Below are positions 35,547 through 44,006 of a stretch of 64,000 bases of DNA, one piece after another. Each line of letters begins with the position of its first letter. Position 1 is the first letter of the stretch. The DNA is from an uncultured Lachnospiraceae bacterium (GTDB lineage Bacteria > Bacillota > Clostridia > Lachnospirales > Lachnospiraceae), in NCBI GenBank assembly GCA_910587765.1, contig CAJUNR010000015.1:30009-94008 (forward strand). The letters are read 5' to 3'. Made by a program: the position numbers and the translations under genes. The notes under the pieces were generated by a model. That model ran no database searches. It was not told the DNA's origin and worked only from the letters and a program-made list of their open reading frames with translations.

Positions 35547-36106
35547 GTTCCTGCCCTCTTCCTTTCTTCAAATTTGCTTCGGATCTTCTTCTTTCCCCGG
35601 AAGATCCGGACGTAGACATTCCCCCGGCTCATCCCCAGCGCGTTCCCCGCTTCCTCCGGCTCTTCCTCCATCAGAAAAATCCGCTGAAACAGCTCCCGGT
35701 CCGTCGGGGAGAGACAGTTTAGAATCTCTTCGGTCTCTTTTGAGAGTTCCCTCTCCGTCAGCTCCAGAAGAGCGGCGTCTTCTTCCGGGATCTCCAGTTC
35801 CATCTCTTCCAAAGACACGGTTCTCTGTTCCCTCTGTACTCTGCGCAGCGTGTCGATGGCTTCCAGTCTCGCCACGCCCGCCGCCCAGTTTACAAAGCTT
35901 CCTCTGCGCTCGTCAAAGCAGTCGATGTTCTTCCAGATCCCGAGAAAGATATCGTTCATGCACTCGTCTACTCTGTCCGGCGCGGCGAACAGTCTCTTCT
36001 TCACGATGGATTTCAGAAGCCCGCCGTAAGTTCTGATCATATAGACGAGTCCTTCTTCCCGGCGTCTTCGGATCAGAGCCACAAAATTATCTTCATTTGC
36101 TTTCAT
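35543..36106 (-). CDS. ECF-type RNA polymerase sigma factor
   Basis: 187-aa sigma-70 family factor. Region 2 (about 20-90, including DECMNDIFLGIWKNIDCFDE and FVNWAAGVARLEAIDTLRR) and region 4 with helix-turn-helix (about 130-180, LSPTDRELFQRIF then EAGNALGMSRGNVYVRIFRGKKK). Short acidic linker between them. Partner of the overlapping anti-sigma gene. The 233 bp upstream hold a GC-rich hairpin around 36200-36232 but no clear vegetative promoter, as expected if the operon is autoregulated. Confidence 0.88.
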   Translation of the reverse strand: MKANEDNFVALIRRRREEGLVYMIRTYGGLLKSIVKKRLFAAPDRVDECMNDIFLGIWKNIDCFDERRGSFVNWAAGVARLEAIDTLRRVQREQRTVSLEEMELEIPEEDAALLELTERELSKETEEILNCLSPTDRELFQRIFLMEEEPEEAGNALGMSRGNVYVRIFRGKKKIRSKFEERKRAGT

Positions 36107-36339
36107 AACAGTTACCTCAGAATATCAATCTTATATGGAACGTCCGCGGTTCCGTCCGTACGGATTTCGTAAGCTTACAGGACATCTGTCCGGCAGGGCC
36201 GGCCAGGTCAGCCGCCCTGACCGGTCCCTTCACTGTATATTCCGCAGGAAAACGATGCGATCTTACATTTTATCGGGAAAATTTTTCAGATTTTGAAGAA
36301 ATTCAGATATTACCGGTTATTTGGAGAAATCTGCCGGCG

Positions 36340-37173
36340 TTACCGTGCATCGGGCCGTCTGCCCAGCTCCCAGAACGCCACCGCACTGGCTGCCGCCACG
36401 TTCAGCGAATCCACTCCGTGCGCCATGGGAATCCGCACCCTGTAATCGCAGTCCGCGATCGTGTCCGCCGCCAGTCCGTCTCCCTCCGTGCCGAGAATCA
36501 CCGCCAGCTTCTCCTGCGCAAGCAGTTCCGTGCTGTCAACAGAGACGCAGTCCTCCGTCAGCGCCATCGCGGCCGTCCGAAATCCCAGCCCGCGAAGGAA
36601 CGCCAGCCCGCCCTGCGGCCAGGAGAGATCTCTCAGATACGTCCACGGAATCTGAAACACCGTCCCCATGCTCACTCTGATCGAACGCCGGTAGAGCGGA
36701 TCGCTGCAATCCGGTGTCAGCAGCACCGCATCCATATTCAGCGCGGCGGCGGAGCGGAAGACGGCGCCGACATTGGTGGGATTGACTACATTCTCCAGAA
36801 CGGCAATTCTGCGCACGCCGCCGCAGACTTCTTCCGCCGCCGGAAGCGGCGGCCTTCGCATGGCGCAGAGCATGCCTCTTGTCAGTTTATAGCCCGTGAT
36901 CCGCGCCAGCACGTCCATCTGCGCCGTGTAGACCGGAATCTCCCCGCACCGCTTGAGAATCTCTTCCGCCTCCTTCTGCAGATACCGTTCCTCCGCCAAA
37001 AAAGACAACGGCACGCACCCGGCGTCCAGCGCCCGCTCGATCACTCTGGGACTTTCCGCGATAAAAATCCCCTTCTCCGGTTCATGGCGGTTCAGAAGCT
37101 GTATTTCCCGCAGTCTGGCATATACGTCGAGCTCGGGAGCCTCAAAATTTTCGATTCTGATCACACGCGCCAT
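36340..37173 (-). CDS. TrmH/SpoU-family RNA 2'-O-methyltransferase
   Basis: 277-aa SAM-dependent methyltransferase acting on the ribose of tRNA or rRNA. N-terminal substrate-binding domain (about 1-100) with NRHEPEKGIFIAESPRVIERAL; SPOUT catalytic domain (about 115-275) with motif 1 LENVVNPTNVGAVFRSAAALNMDAV in part, motif 2 VILGTEGDGL and motif 3 VRIPMAHGVDSLNVAAASAV, forming the trefoil knot. The start at 37173 has GAGGAGG ten bases upstream; a longer in-frame frame to 37251 runs toward the SRP RNA and lacks support. Exact target base unknown. Confidence 0.9.
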   Translation of the reverse strand: MARVIRIENFEAPELDVYARLREIQLLNRHEPEKGIFIAESPRVIERALDAGCVPLSFLAEERYLQKEAEEILKRCGEIPVYTAQMDVLARITGYKLTRGMLCAMRRPPLPAAEEVCGGVRRIAVLENVVNPTNVGAVFRSAAALNMDAVLLTPDCSDPLYRRSIRVSMGTVFQIPWTYLRDLSWPQGGLAFLRGLGFRTAAMALTEDCVSVDSTELLAQEKLAVILGTEGDGLAADTIADCDYRVRIPMAHGVDSLNVAAASAVAFWELGRRPDAR

Positions 37174-37254
37174 CTTCCTTTTCCTCCTCTGAGTGACCGT
37201 ACGCATGGAAAAAGAGACGCTGCCGCGGCAGCCTCCCTTCCTTATCTGCATTAT

Positions 37255-37524
37255 AATCCGTGCATCCCGCTTTGAACCTTAGACCGGAACGTTACCTGTA
37301 CAGTTAACTCAGCCCAGGCACCCCTGCGGCACACAGAAGGTCCCGCTTAGTGCTGCTTTGTTCCCAACCTGACACGGTTCACGGGTTCCTGTTGCGCAGG
37401 ACCCGGACATCAACGCCACTTGTACAGGGCAGCTTCCGACCGACCGGCCCGGGGCGGGATATCACTCCTGCTATGGCGGATTGCAGGTACAGGGCACCGC
37501 CGCCTCCCCAGCTGCACGGAAATC
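37255..37524 (-). ncRNA. ffs: Signal recognition particle RNA (large bacterial type with Alu domain)
   Basis: About 270-nt 4.5S/6S-type SRP RNA. The conserved helix-8 core appears as GTCAGGTTGGGAACAAAGCA followed by GCAC near 37352-37375; the Alu-domain signature GGCGGTGCC...ACCTGCAATCCGCC lies near 37465-37500, as in the Bacillus scRNA. Ends CCGTGCA (5') and TGCACGG (3') pair to close helix 5, which sets the boundaries to within a few bases. Downstream of tadA, the standard Firmicutes neighbour. Confidence 0.9.
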
Positions 37525-37550
37525 TTATGACAATTTTTGAATGCCTGTAC

Positions 37551-37579
37551 AGTATATCCTGTTTTCAGTCTTTTGTCAA
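37551..37579 (-). promoter_or_regulatory. SRP RNA promoter (TTGACA-N17-TATACT), inside the tadA 3' end
   Basis: Consensus TTGACA (37574-37579) and TATACT (37551-37556) with a 17-bp spacer. The -35 box lies within the last codons of tadA and the start falls near 37544, about 20 nt before the mature RNA. Confidence 0.75.
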
Positions 37580-38050
37580 AGACTTTTTCCTCCGTTCCCG
37601 CAGTTCGCGGAAAAAATCGGACAGCATGGCCGCACATTCTTCCTCCAGAACCCCTTCCGTCAGTTCCACCTGGTGATTGAACGCAGGAACATCGAAAAGA
37701 TTCAGAATCGAACCCGCGCATCCCGCCTTGGGATTACGGCTGCCAATCACAACTCTTGGAATCCTCGCCTGCACAATTGCCCCCGCGCACATCTGGCACG
37801 GTTCCAGCGTAATGTACATGGTGCATTCTTCCAGTCTCCAGTCTCCCACCGCGCGGCTGGCCCTGCGGATCGCCTGAAGCTCCGCGTGAGCCAGCGTATT
37901 CCGGTCCGTATTTCTCCGGTTGTACCCTCTGGCAATGATCCGGTCCTCTTTTACGATCACACAGCCGATGGGAACCTCCTGCAGCTTCCAGGCTCTGCGG
38001 GCCTGCCGAATCGCTTCCTTCATATATTTTTCTTCATCCGTCAGAGACAT
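37565..38050 (-). CDS. tadA: tRNA-specific adenosine-34 deaminase
   Basis: 161-aa zinc deaminase converting A34 to inosine in the tRNA-Arg wobble position. Active site H55-A-E57 and zinc ligands C85 and C88 in PCQMC. The ATG at 38050 is preferred over a GTG three codons upstream because AAAGGAG lies eight bases before it. It overlaps the end of the upstream gene by 17 bp. Family length normal. Confidence 0.95.
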   Translation of the reverse strand: MSLTDEEKYMKEAIRQARRAWKLQEVPIGCVIVKEDRIIARGYNRRNTDRNTLAHAELQAIRRASRAVGDWRLEECTMYITLEPCQMCAGAIVQARIPRVVIGSRNPKAGCAGSILNLFDVPAFNHQVELTEGVLEEECAAMLSDFFRELRERRKKSLTKD

Positions 38051-38504
38051 CCTCCACACTCCTTTTGCAGCTTCCGAACCGGGGACAGCGGATACACTTC
38101 TCGCCGCCTCTGGGATAGACGGTAAAACGGTTTACGTCCACCGGATCATCCTCCCAGTCCGCCACGTAATCCTGCGCCCCCGGACGGCGAACCCAGATCC
38201 CGCCGGTATCCGAAAAACGGATCCCCTTCTCGAGAATATTTTCCGGATCCATCGTTCCCTGCCATTCCAGCGCTCCGTTCTGGCTTTTCAGCTCTCCGAG
38301 ATAGATTCCGACCGTCCGCTCCCGATGGTAAAAATAGATATAGGCCTTTCCTGCGTCCTGCCCCTGCGGGCAGTATTTTTTCAGGTGGATTCCAAGCCTG
38401 CAGCTTTCCCCCCGTATCTCCGCTTTCACAAAACCGGCGGTTCCCGCCTGCACACCCCGCTCATAAGCACAAAGATATGCGATTCGGCGCCTGTATTCCT
38501 GCAT
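38034..38504 (-). CDS. Uncharacterised 156-aa protein of the tadA operon
   Basis: A cytoplasmic, beta-rich protein of 156 aa with no signal peptide or TM helix. The start has GAGGAGGG at good spacing. Features: Arg-rich N-terminus (MQEYRRRIAYLCAYE), a middle with AYIYFYHRERTVGIYLGEL, and a cysteine pair CIRCPRFGSC near the C-terminus that could bind metal or a cofactor. Similar conserved hypotheticals occur in this position in related genomes, as far as I recall, but I cannot assign a function. Translationally coupled to tadA by overlap. Confidence 0.7.
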   Translation of the reverse strand: MQEYRRRIAYLCAYERGVQAGTAGFVKAEIRGESCRLGIHLKKYCPQGQDAGKAYIYFYHRERTVGIYLGELKSQNGALEWQGTMDPENILEKGIRFSDTGGIWVRRPGAQDYVADWEDDPVDVNRFTVYPRGGEKCIRCPRFGSCKRSVEDVSDG

Positions 38505-38520
38505 AGAACATCCCTCCTCG

Positions 38521-38550
38521 TCTCTATCGGATATTTCTCTATCGGATATT
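38521..38550. repeat. Tandem duplication of a 15-bp unit
   Basis: TCTCTATCGGATATT occurs twice head to tail, between the rsmA stop and the start of the 156-aa protein gene, just upstream of the latter's ribosome site. Confidence 0.8.
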
Positions 38551-38616
38551 CTATGCCTGTCCGAAAACAGTTATGCCAAAATCCGCCGCCTCTTTTTCCC
38601 GGCAGACGGCCGGTCT

Positions 38617-39501
38617 TCAGGCCTCCCTGCAGGCGGCCGCCCGATTGGCAAATTCCGCAAACTGAGCCAGCGTCAGGGCCTCCCCCCGCACCGACTCCGG
38701 AAGCCCCATCTCCGTCAGAATCTTTATCGTCATGTCCTTGGAAATTCCCAGCTCCGGCACATGGGAGAGCCCGTTCTGCAGCGTCTTTCTTCTCTGATTG
38801 AACGAAGCCCGCACCACGGCGAACAGGAGCGCTTCGTCCGCCGCTTTCACCGGCGGTTCGGCGTATGTCTTCAGACGGATCACCGCCGACCCGACGCCCG
38901 GGCGCGGCATAAAACAGTTCGGCGGCACATAAGCCGCCACATAGGGCTCCGCGTAATACTGAACGGCAATCGACAGCGCGCCATAATTCTTGGAGCCGGG
39001 TCCTGCCTGCATCCGCTCGGCCACTTCTTTCTGTACCATAACTGTAATGCCGGCAAGCGGGACATGCTTTTCAAACAGCCCCATGATAATCGGCGTCGTG
39101 ATGTAATAAGGAAGGTTCGCCACGACCTTCACCGGTTTTCCGCCGTTTTTTTCCTCCGCCAGTCTGCGCAGATCGACTTTGAGCACATCCTCGTTTACAA
39201 GGTCTACATTCGGATAGCCGCTCAGCGTATCCTGGAGAACCGGTATCAGCGCCCGGTCGATCTCGATCGCCGTCACCCCCCTGGCCCGCGACGCCAGATA
39301 CTGGGTCATCGTGCCGATCCCCGGGCCGATCTCCACTACATAATCTTCTTCGCTGATCTGTGCCGCTTTCATGATCTTATCCAGCACATGACCGTCGATC
39401 AGGAAATTCTGTCCGTATTTTTTCTGAAACACCACATGATATTTATTCAAAATCTCAATGGTACTCCGGGGATTTCCCAGAGTGGGGACGGGTCCTGCCA
39501 T
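38617..39501 (-). CDS. rsmA: 16S rRNA (A1518/A1519) dimethyltransferase
   Basis: 294-aa KsgA/RsmA methylating two adjacent adenines in 16S rRNA helix 45. KKYGQNFLID at the N-terminus, SAM motif EIGPGIGTMTQYL, catalytic motif NLPYYIT, and conserved FMPRPGVGSAVIRL and FNQRRKTLQ. The start at 39501 follows AGAGGAG and lies 1 bp after the tatD stop, so the two are coupled. A longer in-frame version would overlap tatD. Confidence 0.96.
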   Translation of the reverse strand: MAGPVPTLGNPRSTIEILNKYHVVFQKKYGQNFLIDGHVLDKIMKAAQISEEDYVVEIGPGIGTMTQYLASRARGVTAIEIDRALIPVLQDTLSGYPNVDLVNEDVLKVDLRRLAEEKNGGKPVKVVANLPYYITTPIIMGLFEKHVPLAGITVMVQKEVAERMQAGPGSKNYGALSIAVQYYAEPYVAAYVPPNCFMPRPGVGSAVIRLKTYAEPPVKAADEALLFAVVRASFNQRRKTLQNGLSHVPELGISKDMTIKILTEMGLPESVRGEALTLAQFAEFANRAAACREA

Positions 39502-39502
39502 C

Positions 39503-40285
39503 TTACGCTCTCCTCTCCAGCCGGTAAAAACGCATCGCATTCTCTTCGGTCGCACGGATCACTTCCTCCCTGCTGATCCCCCTGAGCTCCGCGACGGCCT
39601 CCGCAATGAACGTCAGGTTGCGGGAATCGTTCCGTCTGCCCCGAAAAGGCGCGGGAGAAAGGTACGGACAGTCCGTCTCCAGAAGAAGGTTCTGCAAAGG
39701 CGTCTCTTTTACAATCTCTTTTAACTTTTTTGCGTTTTTGAAGGTCACAACGCCTCCGATGCCCAGATAAAATCCCATCCCGACATACTCCCGCGCCATC
39801 TCCGGCGAACAGGAACAGCAGTGAATCACTGCCGAAAGCTGCGCGCCATATTCCTGTTTCAGAATCTCCATCGTATCCGCCGCCGCATCCCGGCTGTGAA
39901 CGATCACCGGAAGCGCCTGTTCCTTCGCCAGTGCGAGCTGGCGGAGGAACCATTTCTTCTGGACCTCGGGCGGCTCCTTTTTCCAGTAATAATCAAGGCC
40001 GGTCTCCCCGACCGCCACAATCTTCTCCTGCCCGCACTGATCTCTCAGCCAGGCGAACGTATCCTCATTCAGTTCCCCGACCTCGTCCGGATGCACGCCC
40101 GCGGACCCGTAAACGAACGGATACCTTTCTGTCAGTTCCATCGTTTTTTTTGTTCCTTCGAGACTTGCTCCCACATTGACCACTGTTCCCACGCCGCTTT
40201 CGGCCAGCTTCAGAAGCACTTCCTCCCGGTCTTCGTCAAAAGCCGAATCATCATAATGTGCATGACTGTCAAATATCATATCCAT
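39503..40285 (-). CDS. tatD: TatD-family metal-dependent DNase/hydrolase
   Basis: 260-aa TIM-barrel amidohydrolase. Metal-binding DSHAHYD at the N-terminus, GETGLDYYW, IVHSRDA and LLETDCPYL motifs. TatD proteins are Mg2+-dependent 3'-5' nucleases with some broader hydrolase activity. Two candidate starts two codons apart (40285 and 40279); the second has better ribosome-site spacing. Heads the tatD-rsmA operon, divergent from cotJ. Confidence 0.93.
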   Translation of the reverse strand: MDMIFDSHAHYDDSAFDEDREEVLLKLAESGVGTVVNVGASLEGTKKTMELTERYPFVYGSAGVHPDEVGELNEDTFAWLRDQCGQEKIVAVGETGLDYYWKKEPPEVQKKWFLRQLALAKEQALPVIVHSRDAAADTMEILKQEYGAQLSAVIHCCSCSPEMAREYVGMGFYLGIGGVVTFKNAKKLKEIVKETPLQNLLLETDCPYLSPAPFRGRRNDSRNLTFIAEAVAELRGISREEVIRATEENAMRFYRLERRA

Positions 40286-40370
40286 CCGCTTCCTTCATTT
40301 CGACATTTTGATAACAGTATATCCGTTTTTGACATTCATTGCAACCCGCTGCCGCAGGAATTGTGTCCGC

Positions 40371-40401
40371 GTATAAAAGTCTTTTCTTTCCCCAATACTA
40401 T
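40371..40401 (+). promoter_or_regulatory. Possible SigE-type promoter of the cotJ operon
   Basis: GTATAAA (40371-40377) and AATACTAT (40394-40401) resemble SigE -35 (ATA core) and -10 (CATACAnT, 5 of 8) boxes, with a spacer a little longer than usual. A palindrome GTGAAA-ATG-TTTCAC (40406-40420) lies at the predicted start of transcription. In Bacillus cotJ is SigE-dependent. Weak by eye. Confidence 0.35.
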
Positions 40402-40500
40402 TCCCGTGAAAATGTTTCACAGCCTTTTACAAACCGCAGACAGCATCTGCCCTTCCGTTTCAGGAAAGCAGGTGCCGGACTTTACTATGGAGGTATCTCT

Positions 40501-40965
40501 ATGACATCAAAAAATCTTTGCTGCTGCGCAGAGCAGATCGCCATGGCTGCCGTTCCAAAACAGGAATGGTGCGAGCCCTATGATCTGTGCACGGCTCTGA
40601 AGGAAGGAACCATTTTCCCCTGTCTGAATCTGACCTTTTATAAGGCTCCTCTGGGGGAAAGCAGCCAAAAACCGGCAGGCGACAGCCCGGACGCCGCGCA
40701 GCGGAACCGGGAGACCGCCATGACCCGCCTGATGGAGGTGGGATTTGCCATCAACGACCTGACCCTGTACCTTGACACGCACCCCTCCTGCGCCAAAGGG
40801 CTCTCCCTGTTCCGTCAGCTTTCGGAAGAACGGCTAAAGCTGCTGGCGGACTTTGCCGGGGATTTCTATCCGCTGACGCAGCTTTCCATGGTCACAGGAA
40901 ATACAGACCCGAACGAATACGGATGGACCGAAGGACCCATGCCGTGGGAAGGAGCGTGTATCTGA
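40501..40965 (+). CDS. CotJA-CotJB fused spore coat protein
   Basis: 154-aa protein joining two domains that are separate genes in Bacillus. Residues about 20-55 match CotJA (WCEPYDLCTALKEGTIFPCL), then a short linker (about 56-78), then CotJB (about 80-140, RLMEVGFAINDLTLYLDTHP and FAGDFYPLTQLSM). A Cys cluster (NLCCCAEQ) opens the protein. The start ATG has GGAGG seven bases upstream. The stop overlaps the cotJC start by one base. These proteins form part of the inner spore coat. Confidence 0.85.
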   Translation: MTSKNLCCCAEQIAMAAVPKQEWCEPYDLCTALKEGTIFPCLNLTFYKAPLGESSQKPAGDSPDAAQRNRETAMTRLMEVGFAINDLTLYLDTHPSCAKGLSLFRQLSEERLKLLADFAGDFYPLTQLSMVTGNTDPNEYGWTEGPMPWEGACI

Positions 40966-41561
40966 TGTTTGCCTATGAAAAACGACTGCAGTATCCTGTA
41001 AAAATCAAAAACACCAACCCGGATATCGCCAAACTGGTCATCAGCCAGTACGGAGGACCCGACGGAGAACTGTCCGCCAGCATGCGCTACCTGTCCCAGC
41101 GCTACACCATGCCGGTGAAAAAAGTGGGCGGCCTTCTGACGGACATCGGCACGGAGGAATTGAACCATCTGGAGATCATCTGCGCCATCGTCTATCAGTT
41201 GACGCGGGATCTGACCGAAGAGCAGGTGAAAACCGCCGGCTTTGACGCCTATTATATCGACCACACCAAAGCGCTGTGGCCCCAGGCGGCCGCCGGAGTG
41301 CCCTTCACCGCTCTGGAATTTCAGTCCAAGGGCGACGCGCTGGCCGATCTTTTCGAGGATCTGGCCGCCGAGCAGAAAGCCCGCACGGTCTATGACAACC
41401 TGCTGCGCGTCATCGACGATCCGGATGTCCGCGCGCCGCTGAAATTCCTGCGGGCGCGGGAGGTTGTTCATTTCCAGCGATTCGGAGAAGCGCTGGAGAT
41501 GACGAAGGAGACGCTGAACCAGAAGAACTTCTACTGGACCAACCCGGAATTTGACCGGTAA
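40965..41561 (+). CDS. cotJC: Spore coat protein CotJC, manganese catalase-like
   Basis: 198-aa ferritin-like protein of the Mn-catalase family. Metal-ligand candidates include the glutamate and histidine in TDIGTEELNHLEII and in LRAREVVHFQRFGEAL, in the four-helix bundle. Start ATG overlaps the upstream TGA (TGATG), with GGAG ten bases before. Probably assembled in the spore coat and may protect against peroxide. Confidence 0.93.
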   Translation: MFAYEKRLQYPVKIKNTNPDIAKLVISQYGGPDGELSASMRYLSQRYTMPVKKVGGLLTDIGTEELNHLEIICAIVYQLTRDLTEEQVKTAGFDAYYIDHTKALWPQAAAGVPFTALEFQSKGDALADLFEDLAAEQKARTVYDNLLRVIDDPDVRAPLKFLRAREVVHFQRFGEALEMTKETLNQKNFYWTNPEFDR

Positions 41562-41577
41562 ATCCGGTTCTGCAACC

Positions 41578-41637
41578 GATGCGGCATCCATGCTCCGCGC
41601 AGGCGCGGACAGGCACGGATGCCGCATCGCGTTCTTT
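41578..41637 (+). terminator. Intrinsic terminator of the cotJ operon
   Basis: 13-bp stem CGATGCGGCATCC / GGATGCCGCATCG with a 26-nt loop that has its own small stem, followed by GTTCTTTTG. Also usable from the opposite strand. Confidence 0.7.
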
Positions 41638-41639
41638 TG

Positions 41640-44006
41640 TCATTCTCTTCCGATCGTATCCACAATCGTCATCCTCCGGATCCGTCCCGCCGGCCCGAGA
41701 ACCGACAGACACGCGGAACCGGTCATAACGGTCAGAATCACCAGCAGTTCCCATCCGGGAACGCTCCATGCGTCCCCCCATCTGGCGGTCACGAGCGTCC
41801 GGAACAAAGAGCGATTCAGAGGAAGTCCGAGCGCGCATCCAAAGATCACACCGAACACCGTATACGCAGCCGCCTCCCCGATTACCATCCGCAGAAGCTG
41901 CCGCACGCTCATCCCGACGGCGCGCATGGCGCCGTATTCCATCATCCGCGCCGATACGCTCATGGCAATGCTGTTGATGATGTTGAAAAATCCGATCAGT
42001 GCGATCACGGCCAGGAAACCGTACAGGAACACGGACATGGAATAAAACGCGCCCTTTGCCTCCCGGTTGCTGATCCGATTATCCGAAAATAAAACGTCCG
42101 TCCCGCATGCCTTTTCCAGCGCCCTGCGCACTTCCTGCACCTGCGCGTCCGCCGCCTCCGGGCGAAGCTGCACGTCCAGCGCCATATACCCGTTCTCGTC
42201 CGTCAGTTTCCGGAACAGTTCCTCCGAACAGATTACCATATCCCAAATCAGATCGGTCTTACGGTCCAGACCATAATTGTAAGGAACGTCGCCTACAACT
42301 CCGGCCACGAAAATCTCCTGCTCCTTTCCGTCTACCGCAATCTTCACACTGCTACCTGCGGTCAGTGAATTTCTCTCCCGGAATACGGCGAGTACTCCCT
42401 TTCCGTCTACCGCACCCTGAAAATCCCCTTCCAGAAGCGCATCCTCCGCCCACCGGAACTGTTGTTCGCCGTATGAGAGTAGAAGCAGACAACTGCCGTC
42501 CTCCGCCCGCGTCACCTCTGTCAGGCTCCTGCCAAACGCGCGTTTTACCCCAGGATACGTTTCGATGTTCTCCGCAAGCTCCGACGGAATCTGATTGGAG
42601 GAATCCTCCGTACGAATCGAGAGGTCCGGCGCCGACGGGCGCAGCGGCGTGAGCGCGTGGTGCATGAAATCGACCGCCGTACTGAAGGCGAGAAAAAGGA
42701 TGATGCTGAAGGCGAAGGAACCGGCCACCAGCAGAAAATTCTTCCGGCTGCCCAGCGCATGGTGAATCCCCAGCGCCGTGTCGACTTTGAAAAGCCGCGT
42801 ACCGGCCGCTCTTCTTACCGCCTGTACGGTTCCCGCATTCCCGGAGACCGCCGTCAGCGGAGACACCCTCGACGCACGTCCCGCAGGCACGCCGGCCGCC
42901 AGAAAGACCGTGAGGAATCCGGTCGCCACGCCGGATACAATCCCCAGCAGACTGACGCCAAACACCGGAAGCCCTTCAAAGAGCCCCGGACTTAGAAACC
43001 GCAGCATCCCGCATAACACCCATACCACAAAGGTTCCCGCCAGCACGCCCGCCGGAACCGCCGTTTTGCACCAACCATACGCCTCTCTTCTCACATACCG
43101 GATCACCTGTTTCCTTGTCGCCCCGAGGCAGCGCAGCATCCCGAAAAAGCCGGTGCGCTGCGCAACGCTGCTGTTCATGCCGGCCGTGATCATCAGGATT
43201 CCCGCGATCACCACCAGAACGGCCAGAACCGCCGCCACCAGATAAAACTGCATCAAATACGGATCTTTACTCTGAAACATCAGCATGAGTACCTTTGCAT
43301 TCTGCCGCGCCTGTTCCGGCTGAAGCCCAAATTCCCCGCGGATCTCGCGGATCGTCCGCTGGATATTGCAGAACCGCCTGAACTGCACAAAATACAGGAG
43401 TTCCTGATCGGCCCCGGTCTCCTCCGCATGGAGCGCCAGAAATCCGTCTACATTCAGAAAAATACAGAACGCGTCCAACTCCGCCGTCAGCGCCGTATTT
43501 TTTGCGATTCCGGTGACAAGGTACCGCCGGACACCTCCCCCTGGTACGGTCAGTTCCACCGTCTCCCCGATCTGCGTCCCCAGGCGGGTTCTGATGTTTT
43601 CGTTGATCACCGCCTGCTGCGCCGTCTCCGGAAAGGTACCTTCCAGAACTTCCGCGTCCGGAATCATTTCCTGAAATTCCATATCGAACCCGCAGACGCC
43701 GGTTTCGACCCCTTCCACCCGGTATCCGTCTTTCAGATGATAATTCAGCGTCCCATAGCGCGCGATCCGCCCGATCTCCGGACGCGCGCTCAGAAGCGCC
43801 CCCTGTTCCTCCTCGATCTGAAACGCCGCGTGCCAGCTTCCGTCCGTCTTCCTCGCCTGCATCAACTGAGAGCGCATCTCCATATCCGCCATGCCGAAAA
43901 TCACCGTGACCAGAAAGACAGCCAGCGCGATGCAGAGCCTTGTCATCCGGTTCTGTCTTCTGTGCCTCTTTGCAGAAAGTCCGACCAGATCAAGATAATG
44001 CTTCAT
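41640..44006 (-). CDS. FtsX-like ABC transporter permease, two FtsX domains
   Basis: 788-aa membrane protein with an N-terminal TM (about 18-40), a large extracytoplasmic MacB-like domain, three TMs around 255-390, a further TM near 440, a second extracytoplasmic domain and three C-terminal TMs (about 660-780). The architecture of two FtsX modules fits MacB/LolC-type or peptide-resistance exporters. The start at 44006 overlaps the ATPase stop by 4 bp (ATGA), with GGGAGG upstream; longer in-frame extensions lie inside the ATPase gene. Works with the ATPase to move a lipid, peptide or act in mechanotransmission. Confidence 0.88.
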   Translation of the reverse strand: MKHYLDLVGLSAKRHRRQNRMTRLCIALAVFLVTVIFGMADMEMRSQLMQARKTDGSWHAAFQIEEEQGALLSARPEIGRIARYGTLNYHLKDGYRVEGVETGVCGFDMEFQEMIPDAEVLEGTFPETAQQAVINENIRTRLGTQIGETVELTVPGGGVRRYLVTGIAKNTALTAELDAFCIFLNVDGFLALHAEETGADQELLYFVQFRRFCNIQRTIREIRGEFGLQPEQARQNAKVLMLMFQSKDPYLMQFYLVAAVLAVLVVIAGILMITAGMNSSVAQRTGFFGMLRCLGATRKQVIRYVRREAYGWCKTAVPAGVLAGTFVVWVLCGMLRFLSPGLFEGLPVFGVSLLGIVSGVATGFLTVFLAAGVPAGRASRVSPLTAVSGNAGTVQAVRRAAGTRLFKVDTALGIHHALGSRKNFLLVAGSFAFSIILFLAFSTAVDFMHHALTPLRPSAPDLSIRTEDSSNQIPSELAENIETYPGVKRAFGRSLTEVTRAEDGSCLLLLSYGEQQFRWAEDALLEGDFQGAVDGKGVLAVFRERNSLTAGSSVKIAVDGKEQEIFVAGVVGDVPYNYGLDRKTDLIWDMVICSEELFRKLTDENGYMALDVQLRPEAADAQVQEVRRALEKACGTDVLFSDNRISNREAKGAFYSMSVFLYGFLAVIALIGFFNIINSIAMSVSARMMEYGAMRAVGMSVRQLLRMVIGEAAAYTVFGVIFGCALGLPLNRSLFRTLVTARWGDAWSVPGWELLVILTVMTGSACLSVLGPAGRIRRMTIVDTIGRE

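Noticed and set aside
36200..36232. GC-rich hairpin upstream of the sigma factor taken as a terminator
   Set aside because: No T-run on either strand and the stem is imperfect; left unassigned.
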